Positions 22,899-37,800 of a stretch of 64,000 nucleotides of DNA are shown one piece after another. Location: the NCBI GenBank assembly GCA_903813345.2, contig CAIIXF020000004.1, positions 2,931,525 through 2,995,524 of the forward strand, in the 5' to 3' direction. Within the stretch, counting starts at the first letter, position 1; every line of letters begins with the position of its first letter. Source of the stretch: Owenia fusiformis. Its lineage: Eukaryota > Annelida > Polychaeta > Sabellida > Oweniidae. The position numbers and the translations under genes are program-made. The notes beneath the pieces were generated by a model. It did not search any database, was not told the DNA's origin, and saw only the letters and a list, made by a program, of their open reading frames with translations.

Positions 22899-25800
22899 AT
22901 GAGGGGCAGCATTTTGTGCCTATTTGTGCTATCTGTACAACTCGTAGGCGTGTTGTCCGCACCAAAGTTTGTTTCAACATCGCTGTCAGCTAAATGGATG
23001 TCTACCCCCATACTTCTTGAAACAAGGTAAGGTATGCTGGGATTGAATATCTTGTTTGAATGAAATAGTACATCTGTTATCAACTAAGTACAGGAAAGTC
23101 TGTAGAAGGTATCTGGATATCTGATTAGGGTAGTTAGATACAAACATCAGCCTGAAAATGGTATTCACAATTTAATGTAACATTAAAATGATCCTTACAT
23201 CCACAAAATGAGGTTGCCATTGACAGTTTTAAAACTTTACAGATGGTTTTCGCTAAAGTATTTACCACATTGAAATGTACTATGGCAATCATAATGAGAC
23301 AAGTTTAATGTGCCATAGACTGTAATATTGCCTTATTTCTGACTGTAGTGAATAAATAATTATTATCCCATCGAACGAAGTTCGGAGGGATATAGGGAAC
23401 GCCTCCGTCCGTCCGTCCGTACGTCCGTCCGTCTGTATGTACGTCCGTCCGTCCGTCCGTCCGGGCAATAACTCAAATACCGTTGGCCCAATTTTGTTCA
23501 TATTTTGTACACATATACCCTATGGGGGTAGAAGTTCTGCTCAAAAGCCGATTTTCAAAATGGCCGCTCATTTCAAAATGGCGGCCATTTTAGTGACGAT
23601 TTTACAGTAATTTAGGTGCAATATGTAAAACTGTAATAGCAATATGTTTTAAATATAAAAAAATTATAAAGGACATTAATAATGCTACAAATGTAGATAT
23701 TAAAAAAGCACATGGCAGCCATCTTGAAAAATGGCGGCCTTTACTCGTCATTTTACGATTTTTGCTGTAACTCAAAAAATAGTGGAGCGATTTTGTTCAT
23801 ATTTGGTGTGTGAATACTATAAGCATTGCACACTGTCTAAAGACACTTTTGGTAGAAGGAGGCCATTTTGAAAAATGGCCGCCATTTTAACGTATTTTAC
23901 TTTAACTCGAAAAGTAGTGGAGCGATTTTGTTCATATTTGGTATGTGAATACTATAAGCATGGCACACTGTCCTATGACACTTTTGGTAGAAGGCGGCCA
24001 TTTTGAAAACAATTTTGAAAAATGGCCGCCATTTTAACGTATTTTACTATAACTCGAAAAGTAGTGGAGCGATTTTGTTCATATTTGGTATGTGAATACT
24101 ATAAGCATGGTACACCGTCTATTTCTAATGACGCTTTTGGTAGAAGGTGGCCATTTTGAAAAATGGCCGCCATTTTAACGTATTTTACTATAACTCGAAA
24201 AGTAGTGGAGCGATTTTGTTCATAATATGTGAATACTTTAAGCATGGCACATTGTCTAATAAAACTTTGGGGAGTAGTCGGCCATTTTGAAAAATGGCCA
24301 CCATTTTTATGTGTGTTATTTTACAAGTACGTGTGCTATTTTTTTATGATATTTGTGCCAGCCATTTCTGTTCGATGGGATTCGCTACGCTTTGGCGTTG
24401 CCGTTGTTCTGGTTTACATTTATTACTAGTCTGAAGACCTTGTACCCCCCCTCCCTATAACCATCTACTGAAGGAAGAGAAAAAACAGCAGAGAGAGGGT
24501 GCATGGTCTTAATGTGAGACTAACATTTTAAAATCTCATTTCTGGTTTATTTTTTTATGTTTTAGTGAATACATTGCAAAACTGGGTAACTCAGAATTCT
24601 GGGGATTTGTTGAAGAAGTCACAGACGAGGATGTTGAAATGTTACAACAATGTAAGTTAGCTTGAATTAAGGAGAGCCTTGCTCAGTGATATTTGGATCT
24701 AGCTTATTCAAGATCTCTCAATGTCAAAAAATCAGCCAGATAACTCATCTATCACATATGTTAAGGTGGGCATTGCATCATGAATTTTGCATCTGTATTA
24801 TTCATCTTATACAGCCCACCTTGAAAAAAGGGATTTAAGGATATGAAAGTAAATACTTCCCAGTTCAGTAGAGTAAAAAATATATCTGAACAGCTCTCTT
24901 ATCCAATCAGCTCTTAATGTGAACACCTTTTCTTCTGTCCCATTTTGTAACCTCTCATTGATTCACATTTTAACAAACCTTGAAATATGAAAACATTTGT
25001 GAGATTTTATCTGATCTCATAAATTAGCGCTGATGCATTTTTATCTACACCTATTTCTATATATTTCATGAGATCATAATTAACCTAAATATTAAACATG
25101 AAGAAGGCAATTATAAATACTTCTGCTAAATACTTTCAAAAAATTAATAAGAATTTTTTTACAGATTCGGATCAAGAAAAATACCATCTATTCGTGGAGA
25201 AGAAGGCAGTGAATTACCTAACCCCTGTTCAGTTAAATCTGCTTAAGTTCTCCCTTTCTCTCAGGGCTCACTCTGCTACAGTAGAGATGCACAATCAGGT
25301 GAGGGTGTCCATCTTGAATTACCCAGGGGAGGGGGTCATTAACAGAAACTTGGTAAAGTTAAGAATTCGTAAAAAAAACAAAACATTGTTGACATCACGG
25401 TTGCAATAATTTATTTACTTTCCAAGGTCACTGAAGGTCAAGTAAACATTAACAGAAACTTGGTAAAGTTAAGAATTCGTAAAAAAAAATCCATTGTTCT
25501 CTAACTGTGACATCACGGTTACAATAATTGATTTACGAATTCGTAACTTTATGAAGTTTCTGTTAATGACCCAAGGGGATCTTGAGATAAACTTTGTTCT
25601 TTTATACTATGATGCTATACATGGTTTCCTTGGTTATAACAATTGATTGAGGAATTCTATTTTTCAAATTTTGGAATTTTTTTTTAATATTAAAATTGAA
25701 TCTACTTAAATTCTTCTTATTCAGGGCACATTCTGTCACAATATAAATGCACTATGAATTATAAGTGAAATTGTTAATGACTTAAATATAAACCATCTAA

Positions 25801-28800
25801 AATGATGCATCCTAAAAAACTATGTTCACCACAATTTGTGTTTGCTTGTGCATTTGTGTTAAAATGATTTAATATCCCATATTTTTTTCAGATGGCTAAG
25901 CATGAAAATGCTCCAAAAAATTGTGAGGTGTTTATTAACTTAAACAATGTAGTGACATGTGAGAAAATGGCTATTAAAGCCATCATAGGGGCTGCAAAAG
26001 ACAGGTGAGAACTTGCCACACCTTGGTAAGGTCTAGAAATTAGAACAATGATCTCCCCAGCATTAAAGCAAGTGGGCATAGCACCCACCTGAGATTTTGA
26101 AAGTAGGCTTGCACCCACCTGAAAATCCCTTTGCAGTCACTTGAAAATGAGAAAAATCATGACAAATTGGCATATTTTGACCAATTTTGGTCTGAATTGT
26201 GAAAATGAGAATTTTGCACTCTAGAAAAAACCCTGGGAGATCAGTGTAGAATATCCCAAATTAAGAAATTTATTATAGCATAGAATTTGCACAATAAGTA
26301 TGTATGATTTAAAAAGATCAAGCCCTTTTGATTTATGCAAATTATTATTTTCAGCACCCCAGCGCAAACATTCCAGTTTGACCATACATATCCAGGAATG
26401 AGTAAATCGAATTCCACAGCAATTTTATATGCAGAGATCGGGACCCAGTCTTTCAAAGAATGGCATGGGATCTTAAAAGATTTGGCAAGCAAAGGAGAGC
26501 TAACTTATATTTTACGCCATTTTGTAAAGGTAGGCTCACTTTATTTATTTTTTTATTTTTTTAAGCTCACTTTATATTTTGGTTTTGTATTTAAAGCAAC
26601 ACTTGTGAGTTTATTCTTTTCAAGACATTGCTCCAGTGTTAAAAAACTTACAATGATTCTAGCAATTCTATAATTTCAGTTTGGACATATTAATCCTAAC
26701 TATAAAGGCACTATAAAATTCTATATCTTGTTATTTCAAGCAAGTTTGGCATTAAGATTTCTTTACATTACTGTAATGGTCAAACTTTATTTTTCCACAT
26801 TCGAAAAAAGCAATTGATTCAATTGGAAAATAACTGGTTCTGGGGGGGGGGGGTTCTCATGCTGGAACTCATCTTGCACTGTATTCACACTCTCCAGAGG
26901 CGTAGCTAGCCCATTTTGCGAGTGTACGCCCGTATGATTTCCCGGTTTTATCAAAATTATCAAAACGATGGTTCCATAAAATAGGAAGATCACGGGTGTT
27001 CAGAAGATAGGGGACACACTGAACACTCTTAATTCAATGAAGGAAATATGTATTGTTTGATCATTTTGACATAGCTTTTTAAAGGGATTGAATTGACTGT
27101 ATTAACAGATAATATTCGGGAAACAAAATAGACAGATTCTATATAATCATGCCATCGGCGATCGAAGCCGTCTATCAAGGCGATTTTATTTTCTAGGCTA
27201 CCTAAAACTGTATGTATGAGGCTCATTGTTTTAAGCTTTTGTGGTCATTCTCCATGAAATATTATTATTTTTTCTGTGTTTGTTTTTATCTAGCTCACAA
27301 GGTGATTAACAATAAAAGAACAGTTACACGACCGTCTCAACTCCATTTCGGATCTTAACAATCTGTACGTGATTCTATAGAATAAATTCTATCTTTCTGT
27401 TTTTTGCATTTGCGAACATGTCAATAACAGTATCAATGTTTATATCCTGTTCCCTATGGATATGTATCATGGCCAAGGAAGAAAGTCTTTCCTCGTTCAT
27501 TGTGGAACGCAAGTATGACTTAATGCGTTTCAAACTGCTAAAGCTTCGTTCAGCCACGCAAGTGGATACTGGCAATGTTAGCAGCTGGACCAAACACGTG
27601 TAGACATTGGGGTAAAGAGGCTGGGGGGGTCTGTTGAATAGTCTCCTATCGATTTCTATCTCTTGGTAAAATATTTATTTTTCATCACAATTAATCAGGT
27701 AAATTTTATTTTTCCTTAAAATTTAAGAGTACGCCTGGGCGTACTTGGCGTACACGTAGCTACGCCACTGCTCTCCAAAAATATCTTTGTATTTGTTTTC
27801 TAGAATGAAAGTCCCAAGAAAACCAGGCTATCAGGGTATGGAGTGGAGTTAGCTATCAAAAGCCAGGAGTATAAAGCAAAGGATGACACAAAAGTAGAAG
27901 GTAAAATGTCTTGAATATACAAGATAGTTCAATTTTAAGTGTTTTGATTTTTTCATTGTATAAACTTTATTTAGGTACATGTATAGTAAATACATTTCCA
28001 GCCACAAATTGCAATGTTGGCATTATAGGTTGGCCATCTATGATGAATGATAAAATAAAAGTATAATATTTTGCTGTTTTGGACATATGAGCATCGATGC
28101 TGTGTGAATTATTTGGCTAGTAAACTTACCATTCAGTGTTAATGATAACTCTATTGTTTGTTTTCTTACAGATGATGGTTCCCAAGGCAACAGTGAAGAT
28201 GATGAAGAGGATGTGGAAGGATTTATATTCTCAAAGTTAAAGTATGTTTTTTTGTACACAGAAGAAAACCTGTAAAGTGGTACACCTCTTCATAGAGGGA
28301 TCACTTTTCAGTCCTGTTTGATCAGTTTCAGTCCTGTTGGATCTTTTTTCAGTTCTATTGGATCACTTAGTCCTGTTGGATCACTTTTCAGTCCTGTTTG
28401 ATCACTTTTCAGTCCTGTTGGATCACTTTCCAGTCCTGTTTGATCACTTTTCAGCCCTGTTACCCATTGAAATGAAATGAGCCTCTGTAAGTGAACACCT
28501 CTTACATGGAATACTATTTTGGGCATTCTACTAACTCAGATTTAATTGTACTGTACTTTTTAAAATACTTTGGATAAATAAGGCAATACGACTCAAAGAA
28601 TAGAATAAATGAATTTCTAAATTGTGAAAAAGGAAATATTGAATAAAATGATATTTGAAGATTGTCAATAAATCATGCATTTTGTTAAATGAGGAATTGT
28701 TAAAAGTGAAAATGACTGATACAACCATACAGAGAACAAGACTCAACAACAAAGACAATTCATTATTTTTTATTTTAATTAACCCGTTGTCATACATCTT

Positions 28801-31800
28801 TTACTGTATATCTAAATAGAACATGTATTCATATTCCAGAAAACTACATCCTGAAGATAAAGATAACCTCGTTGAGTTTAAGAAGTATTTACAAGAAAGT
28901 AAAGGAGAACTCGCCCCATTGAAAGCATGGCAGCTACAAGGTATACTACACCCCCAATTAGTATTATTAAAACAATGATGAAATGAGCCCTTGTCAGACT
29001 GAAAGTTTTGCCTGGAAATTTAATTAAGACAGCCCACATACTTTTAAATCAAAACACAGATGTAATTTATCTCATCTTCCGATGAATTGTATCTTGGTTT
29101 ATGCTAATAAAATTGAAAAAAATATGTGTAGGACATATGAAATGAAAGCTTAACAGCTTGTATGAAAGCATGTGAAAATGTTGAATTGTAATTCCCCCAA
29201 TCCAATGTTTATCCAGGTTAAATTGAATTTATTGCATTTTATGTTATTTTTTTATTTATAGATCTCAGTTTCCAAGCTGCCCAGAAAGTATTGTCCAGCC
29301 CATCTGCAGATGCGCTCAGAGTTCTGACTGATATCAGCCAGAATTTCCCAACTCAAGCCAGGTGAGTCCCATTGTTTCCCAACTCAAGCCAGGTGAGTCC
29401 CATAGTTTCCCAACTCAAGCCAGGTAAGGTCCATTGTTTCCCAACTCAAGCCAGTAGAGTCCCATTGTTTCCCAACTCAAGCCAGGTGAGTCCCATTGTT
29501 TCCCAACTCAAGCCAGTTGAGTCCCATTGTTTCCCAACTCAAGCCAGGCGAATCCCATTGTTTCCCAACTCAAGCCAGTTGAGTCCCATTGTTTCCCAAC
29601 TCAAGCCAGGCGAGTCCCATTGTTTCCCAACTCAAGCCAGGTGAGTGCCATAGTTTCCCAACTCGAGCCAGGCGAGTCCCATTGTTTCCCAACTCAAGCC
29701 AGTTGAGTCCTATTGTTTCCCAACTCAAGCCAAGTGAGTCCCATAGTTTCCCAACTCGAGCCAGGCGAGTCCCATTGTTTCCCAACTCAAGCCAGTTGAG
29801 TCCTATTGTTTCTCCCAACTCAAGCCAGTTGAGTCCTATTGTTTCCCAACTCAAGCCAAGTGAGTCCCATAGTTTCCCAACTCAAGCCAGGTGATTCCCA
29901 TAGTTTCCCAACTCAAGCCAGGTGATTCCCATTGTTTCCCAACTCAAGCCAGGTGATTCCCATTGTTTCCCAACTCAAGCCAGGTGATTCCCATTGTTTC
30001 CCAACTCAAGCCAGGTGATTCCCATTGTTTCCCAACTCAAGCCAGGTGATTCCCATTGTTTCCCAACTCAAGCCAGGTGATTCCCATTGTTTCCCAACTC
30101 AAGCCAGGTGATTCCCATTGTTTCCCAACTCAAGCCAGGTGATTCCCATTGTTTCCCAACTCAAGTCAGGTGATTCCCATTGTTTCCCAACTCAAGCCAG
30201 GTGATTCCCATTGTTTCCCAACTCAAGTCAGGTGATTCCCATTGTTTCCCAACTCAAGCCAGGTGAGTGCCATAGTTTCCCAACTCGAGCCAGGCGAGTC
30301 CCATTGTTTCCCAACTCAAGCCAGTTGAGTCCTATTGTTTCCCAACTCAAGCCAAGTGAGTCCCATAGTTTCCCAACTCGAGCCAGGCGAGTCCCATTGT
30401 TTCCCAACTCAAGCCAGTTGAGTCCTATTGTTTCTCCCAACTCAAGCCAGTTGAGTCCTATTGTTTCCCAACTCAAGCCAAGTGAGTCCCATAGTTTCCC
30501 AACTCAAGCCAGGTGATTCCCATTGTTTTCCAACTCAAGCCAGGTGATTCCCATTGTTTCCCAACTCAAGCCAGGTGATTCCCATTGTTTCCCAACTCAA
30601 GCCAGGTGATTCCCATTGTTTCCCAACTCAAGCCAGGTGATTCCCATTGTTTCCCAACTCAAGCCAGGTGATTCCCATTGTTTCCCAACTCAAGCCAGGT
30701 GATTCCCATTGTTTCCCAACTCAAGTCAGGTGATTCCCATTGTTTCCCAACTCAAGCCAGGTGATTCCCATTGTTTCCCAACTCAAGCCAGGTGATTCCC
30801 ATTGTTTCCCAACTCAAGCCAGGTGATTCCCATTGTTTCCCAACTCAAGCCAGGTGATTCCCATTGTTTCCCAACTCAAGCCAGGTGATTCCCATTGTTT
30901 CCCAACTCAAGCCAGGTGATTCCCATTGTTTCCCAACTCAAGCCAGGTGATTCCCATTGTTTCCCAACTCAAGCCAGGTGATTCCCATTGTTTCCCAACT
31001 CAAGTCAGGTGATTCCCATTGTTTCCCAACTCAAGCCAAGTGAGTGCCTTAGTTTTCTGAAGATTACTGCTTGCTAAAGTATTTTTTTGGTCATGTATTT
31101 CAGTGATCTCCCCTGATATTTTGAAAATAGGCTTGCACCCACCTGAAAATCTATTTGCACCCACTTGAAAATGAGAAACATCATGAAAATTTGGCATATT
31201 TTGACCAATTTTGGTCTGAATTGTGAAAATAAGAATCCCACTTGAGAAAAAATCCTGTGGAGATCACTGTATTCATATACTAGTATTGCATATTTAATAG
31301 ATGTTTTGTGATTTTTATTTCACTTGTAAAGTGTTATATATTTGGGTTGTCTTGTGCAGAAATCTTGTCATGCGGGCATATGATGGCACAAGAAACTTTG
31401 TATCAAAATAGCAAAAAAGAAGTGTAGAGCCATATATTGTGCACAATACAGATGTTCTTAGTATAACTGGAAATAACTGGAAATTTGAAATTTTGATTTC
31501 AGGTCACTGGTGTCTATTCCAGTGGATGGCAAAGTCAAGAAAGAAATCAAGAAAAATCAAGAGGTTGGTAAAAATGATCGGTCCCCAGAAAATATTAAGA
31601 TCAAATGTAACATCTAATTTTTTGACAACATCTTATGTTTTCAAATGCTCAGTGAAATCACTGGTTGTGTATTGATAAGGTTTCATTTAGATTATTTTGT
31701 AAGTGAAAAGGGAAATATGACTTCACTGACATTTCTACATAAAATCTAGTTTGTGAGTGGGAGATGATGGAAGTTCCTTGTGTTAACTAGAAATCAGAAA

Positions 31801-34800
31801 AATCACTATCATTTTAGAAATAATGTTTAAAAATGTGGCTGGGTAGGTTGTCTATAGTCATTAATGAAGTAATGAGTAATGTTAATGTGAAAAGTCATGA
31901 GAGATGATGTCTGAGTGGACTGCACTCACTTTGATTACACATTTAATACACTCAATTTTACACATTGCTTCACATTTTCACATATTTTTTCACATTTCAA
32001 CTGTTCCCAAGTGCATATGAAAAAGATCACAGTGAATCATGTTTAAATAGACTTCATCAATTCAACAGACCTGGATTATGTTTTTTACAAATTCCTTCAC
32101 ATTTTCACACATAATGAAACATTGCTTCACATTTTCAGCTGTTCTCAAGTGCATATGGAATAGTTTGAATAGACTTCATCAATTAAATAGACCTTTATTA
32201 TGTTTTCACATATTCCTTCACATTTCCACACATAATGAAACATTGCTTCACATTTTCACATATTTCTTCACATTTTCAGCTGTTCTCAAGTGCACATGGG
32301 ATAGACCAAGGTGAAAATGGCTTATATCTGAATGGATTACCAATTGACCTTGAGACCTATGACATCTTTAATCTCCTTGATACTATGAAATCAGAAGCGC
32401 GACTTATGGATGGATTATTTTCTCTTGGGTTAAAGGTACTGTATTGTATTGTATTGTATTGTATTCTTCATTTACCTCTTATATAAGAGAGCTTTTTATA
32501 ATTTTAACACAATCTTTTATACAATCCAATATTTAAATTGTTGATTTCTTTTAATCCATTGTCATTCAAAACTAATGTTTCCATATTTTGTACATTCCTT
32601 TTTAATTGAGGTAATTCAAACATAGTTTTTACCATCGCTCTGGTAGAGTTTTTAAAGCAAGGTACTATAATAAACCAAATAAATACTCAAAAATATTGTT
32701 TTGAATTACATAATGAAGCATAACCTCTCACTAGTGAACACCTCCTTGTAGCAAATATTTTGCTTGTTACATTTCTCTCATTGAGTCCAATCTTTACTTA
32801 CATGTTTTTTATAATAACTATTTTCCAGGGATCCTACTTATCTGATTTAATGAAGATTGACACGTCATCAAATACTGACAGTTTCGCTGTTGACACGAGG
32901 GACCCTGCAGTTCAGGTGTGTATAAGCAAAATCAGTCTTACCTGTATTGAAGAAACGTTTTATTTCTCTAAATATGAATAAATTGCTTCCTCTTGTCTTG
33001 CCATTGTTTTTATTCTGATATTCAAAACATCGAGTATTGAAATGATATAGATCAAATTTACATATGCTATATTTTTGGATAACTTTAATTGTATAATTTC
33101 TGTAGATAAATTGTTATTCAGTGATGATCAATGTCGAGAGACATTGCTATGAAGAGGAAAGAATATGGAATTTATTCCCATGGACAATATGATATCAGAA
33201 CACCTTAAATTGAAATGTAAAATACTGTAAAACTGTATACTGTAAAACGGGTAATTTTGACACCGGGACATTTTAGCGATTTTTCAATTTTAGGGGGTTT
33301 TAGCGCGGGAAATTTTAGCGAAATGAAGATTAATCTTTAAAAAATCAAATTAGCGAAATGCATTAGAAATTTTATCATTTATGGTAGAAGAATGAATAAC
33401 GGACATGACAGAGGAACTATCAAAATGTAAGACTTCTAACGCACATGGTATTGTTCCAAACTACTGTAATCTCATGATAGATGGCTATTTATCCTTCAGA
33501 TATTGAAAGAAACATACGATTTAAAAATATTTACCTTTTTCAAATTACAAACCGGAAGTTGAGCACTGAACGAAAAGCTCCTTAAATACTAGTATTCATG
33601 TACACTGTAGTTTCCTGAGAATTTATTTTAACCCCGGTTTATTTTAGCGAATTGAATTTTTAGCGAAACTATAGTGATCGCTAACAATGGCTAACAATTA
33701 CCCCTCGCTAACAATACCCGTTTTACAGAATCATATTGTCCTCAGGAATTCCTCTGTCTACATAGAATAAATAGAACAAAAAAATTGACACTTTTATAAG
33801 ATTCAAAACAGTTCTAATTGATACTGGATTCCTTTTGAGAATTCACAATATTCATTCTTATTATTTCCCAGAGTAAATATATGTATTTTAGGGATAGTAT
33901 GTGCTGATTATTTTCAGTTTCTCAACAATTTGGAAAAAGATTGTCGCTATATGCGCTCATTATTTTCAGTTCCTCAACAATTTGGAAAAAGATCGTCGCT
34001 ATGCCAACTGGCCAGGACGCATAGATAGTTTCCTACAACCAACATTTCCAGGCATGTTACGTCATGTACGAAAGAACTGCTTTAATCTGGTGAGTCATGG
34101 CTTCTTTGTGGTGTGTCACATTTTCTTGACCTCATCACTTAAAGGTCAAGGTCAATATGTCCACAAATGTAAGTTGTTTCATTTATTTGGGCAATGGGGG
34201 TAAGGTAAAAGGTAAATCCTGAAGTATTTAGTCAGAAACTTTCATGAAAATATTTTGAGACAAATCACAACCTGGATAAATCATCAGAAGTGCACTTGTG
34301 TACTAGAGGCACTGTGTTTATGCTTGTCGAATTTTATCCAGTTTTATAGTTTTCTAATTTTTGATGTTATATACCTTATGCAGTTTGAATAATGACTTTA
34401 AATGATCATCCTGATATGTCCCTTGATGTTTACAAACGTTGAACAGGAAAATGTTGTGCCCAACAGTGCCCTTAGCTGAAGATCACTTCTAATGTTTTCA
34501 TCCTGGCCATGAATTGATTAAATGCAATTCTTTCCAGGTCTTCATTGTCAACCCTGCAGAGCCCCAGAGTAAAGACCTTTTAAAGATGGCAGAGGCGTTT
34601 AATGTCCATAATGCACCTATAAGGTAAGAATGGACCTGCCCTGGTTCATATATTTGCCCTGGTTCATATATTTGCCCTGGTTCATTTATTCAATCATACA
34701 CCGACATTTCTTAACTTTGATTTGTATCAAACAATATTTGGCGTGTCATTATTATTGCATTAGCGTACAGCCAATAAAAAACCTTTTGGAATTAACTGCT

Positions 34801-37800
34801 AGGTGACCAGTTTTATTAATTAGTTTGTTCTCTGAATGATATAGATAATAATATCTTAGCTAAGAATCCCACTGAGAAGCCATAATAAACTGCCATAATT
34901 ATCAAGTAAATGATACAAGAGAACCTAAGTTGTAGAAAGTATATGAAACACCTTGATGGATTATGGCATTATTGCTGCAATTTTGAAATGAAAAGTGCAG
35001 ATTATTACCAGCATAAATAATCACATTATCCATTTTATCCTCTAAAATCTGAGACTTAGGAGTTCATTTTTGGGAAAGATTTGACATTTTGACTGACAGC
35101 CACTTAAAGAGAGAATCAGAGATAGCGAGCAGGCTAAACAAAAAATTGTTTCGATTTTAGAATATTTTTGGCTCAGGCCATTCCTTGTCATGTCTATTTT
35201 CTAAAAATCACAAAAGTGCATACTTTATTCAAGGAAAACGAAAGATTTTTACAATAATGTATTATTTTTCTATAAGAATGGTTACCATTCTTATTATTTG
35301 GGAGAATTTAAACATTTTTCACCCATTTTTGCACTTTGAATCATTAAGAGGGCCTGCCTGTAAAAATCAGGCAAAATCAGGTAGGGGCTGCCACATGACA
35401 TGTCAGGAATATCAGAAAAAACTATGGAATATGAAAGCATGATTAATTAGGACATTCCTGATGCACATCATTGTTCTTGAAATCAACTCATTGTTATTGG
35501 GGAGCGTTGCTAAGCAACATACCATACAACCCATAATAAGACAAATGAATTTGCAGAAAATATGGCAAATAATAGCATTTTTGCAATTACTCTTACTGAT
35601 AAGTCTCTCATTGTTAATCCTTCATACTTTGCATATACATAGTACCAATAAAACTTAATTGTTCCGTAGTGTTATTATGACGTCACATTGGTTGCTATGG
35701 TAACCAGGCCTGCTCAGAGTGGTGATGTTGATTTTCAATGAAAATGGCACCCATATTTAAGTTGATATTATGCACGCTTACAAAGGGCTCTTAAAACGGG
35801 ATTGGGTTCATATGAAAGCGGGTATATAGGTCTTCTAGGAACTGCAATAAAATATCTGGGAATTTGAAAAATGTTAGAACAGGAGGCGAGCAAACTTGTC
35901 CAAAATATTTGGAATAAATCAGCTTTTTGACACTTTTTGATGAATTAAAAAAACAAATTCCAAAATTCTTTTCAATTTTTAGAACATACTACTTTAATAT
36001 TTTATTCATAAGATATGCAGCATAAACACTCAGCTAAGCTTCTGGAATACTAAGCTTACAAATATCATTGTAAAATGTTGCCATGGGCATTGTGGTTTAA
36101 CAGTATTTCACCTAGTGATAGGCAAAAAGTTACCGAAATTAATAATTTTGGACATATCTACAAAGTTTAATCACACATTACATATCTCTAACATTGAATT
36201 AAGGTTAAGATATTGTCTTTTATAGTTGTTACTTATTCAATTATGAACAAGTGGCATTGAGGGCATTGTATTATTATATAATTTCCCTAGCAACAACATA
36301 GCAACGAAGAAATATAGCCAAAAATTAGCTATTCTAGCCAATATACTGTACATGTAATTCTTAGCATTTCGTACATCGTAGGCACTCACTTGAGCTACAG
36401 AAAAGTTATTTTATTAAAAGCAATATATTTCTGCCCAATGAGCATTGTGATGTCACATTATTTCCCTAGCAACCACCTAGAAATGGGCAAGTGGAACCAA
36501 AATTAGCCTTTTTTACTTCCCCAAATTATCACTGTAGGTTCAAAGGTATTCCTAACCAAAAAATTTAAATTTCATTGACAAAAATAAAAAACAAATTACA
36601 GCAAAAATGTGACATACCCCTTTTGTCTAAGAATACCAATATCTTTATAAAGAGTGAGCCAATTTGAATAAAATATGGGTATACAGTGTGTATACAAAGG
36701 GCTTCTCAAATAACACCCCCCCCCACCCTGATCCTATCGTTTAGGTTACCAATAGCTCATGGTTTAAAGTAAATATATTACTTTTAATACTGTAGTTGTT
36801 TCTGATCAATTCATTTGTGCAAACAAGGCATTTTATTATCATAAAATTCCCCTAGCAACCACATAGCAACAATCAAATATAGCTCAAAGTCAACTTTCCC
36901 AAACAATATAATTTCTATAACATTCTAAACTTCATGGGCACTCAGGTGAGGTTAATAAAAATGTGTGAATTGTGATGCCACATTATTTGCCTAGCAACAA
37001 CCTAGCCAAAATTAACATTAAGTCTCTTGTTTGCTGAGAATGTCTTGAACGTCGGTCAGAAGCCTGTTGTTTCCCCGTACTGGTGTACTGCTTTAAGGTA
37101 CTCTATAACCTGAAATAGTATACACAAAATGAATAATTCAAGAGCATTTTAAAGACTTCTAAAGTTCTGAATAGTAATTTTTCTGTATCATGGAGGATTT
37201 TTACTAAGTCCATGTAAACTCAACATGAAAAAATAAGAAGAAATACAGATCTATTAGTTTTGGGATTCAAGAGAAAGGAAAAACTTCTGAAAATAGACAC
37301 TCAGTATTAAAACAGATATTCCAATTGTTTCAGGTTGATACATTAAACTTACATGTTGCGGATGTCGTGCAGATTTTCTTTGTTTTTTTAGTGCCCAGCC
37401 CATGTCTGCTGTTAAAGGGCCTCCAGATTCAACATTAGGAGCTGCAATGTAGATAAGAGATATTGAATATAAGGAAAGAGCGAAACAAAGATATACCAAA
37501 TGAATGAATTAACAACACTGTGCTAGATTAGTTTTACAGACTCAATGTTAGTGGTATATATTTTAAAGTTATGCTGTACCTTCAATCTGCTGTCTAGTTT
37601 GAAATCCTTTAACCCTTGCTACCCAATGTTGCCTTACAATATCTAGACTTGAGTGGTGATGTTTGACATGGTTGCCTATTATGTTGTGACAATGAAGCCC
37701 TCTGAGACTCCTAGAAAAGTAACAAGAATTTCAGTCAAATTTTACCAACATTTAAAATAGGTAGTGTGCAAACTGCAACCAGGCTCCCAGTGACCCTGGT

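Noticed and set aside
29372-30516. Long frames coding FPNSSQ and VSQLKPG repeats
   Set aside because: A 31-bp unit read in rotating frames; the true UGGT frame meets TGA at the first unit.
29344-31045. CRISPR-like array
   Set aside because: The units are directly adjacent, with no unique spacers, and the unit matches the exon 9 boundary of a eukaryotic gene.
36983-37087. Last exon of the transposon gene
   Set aside because: Phase and acceptor fit, but it overlaps CTAGCAAC repeat sequence and the peptide resembles nothing; mentioned only as weak.
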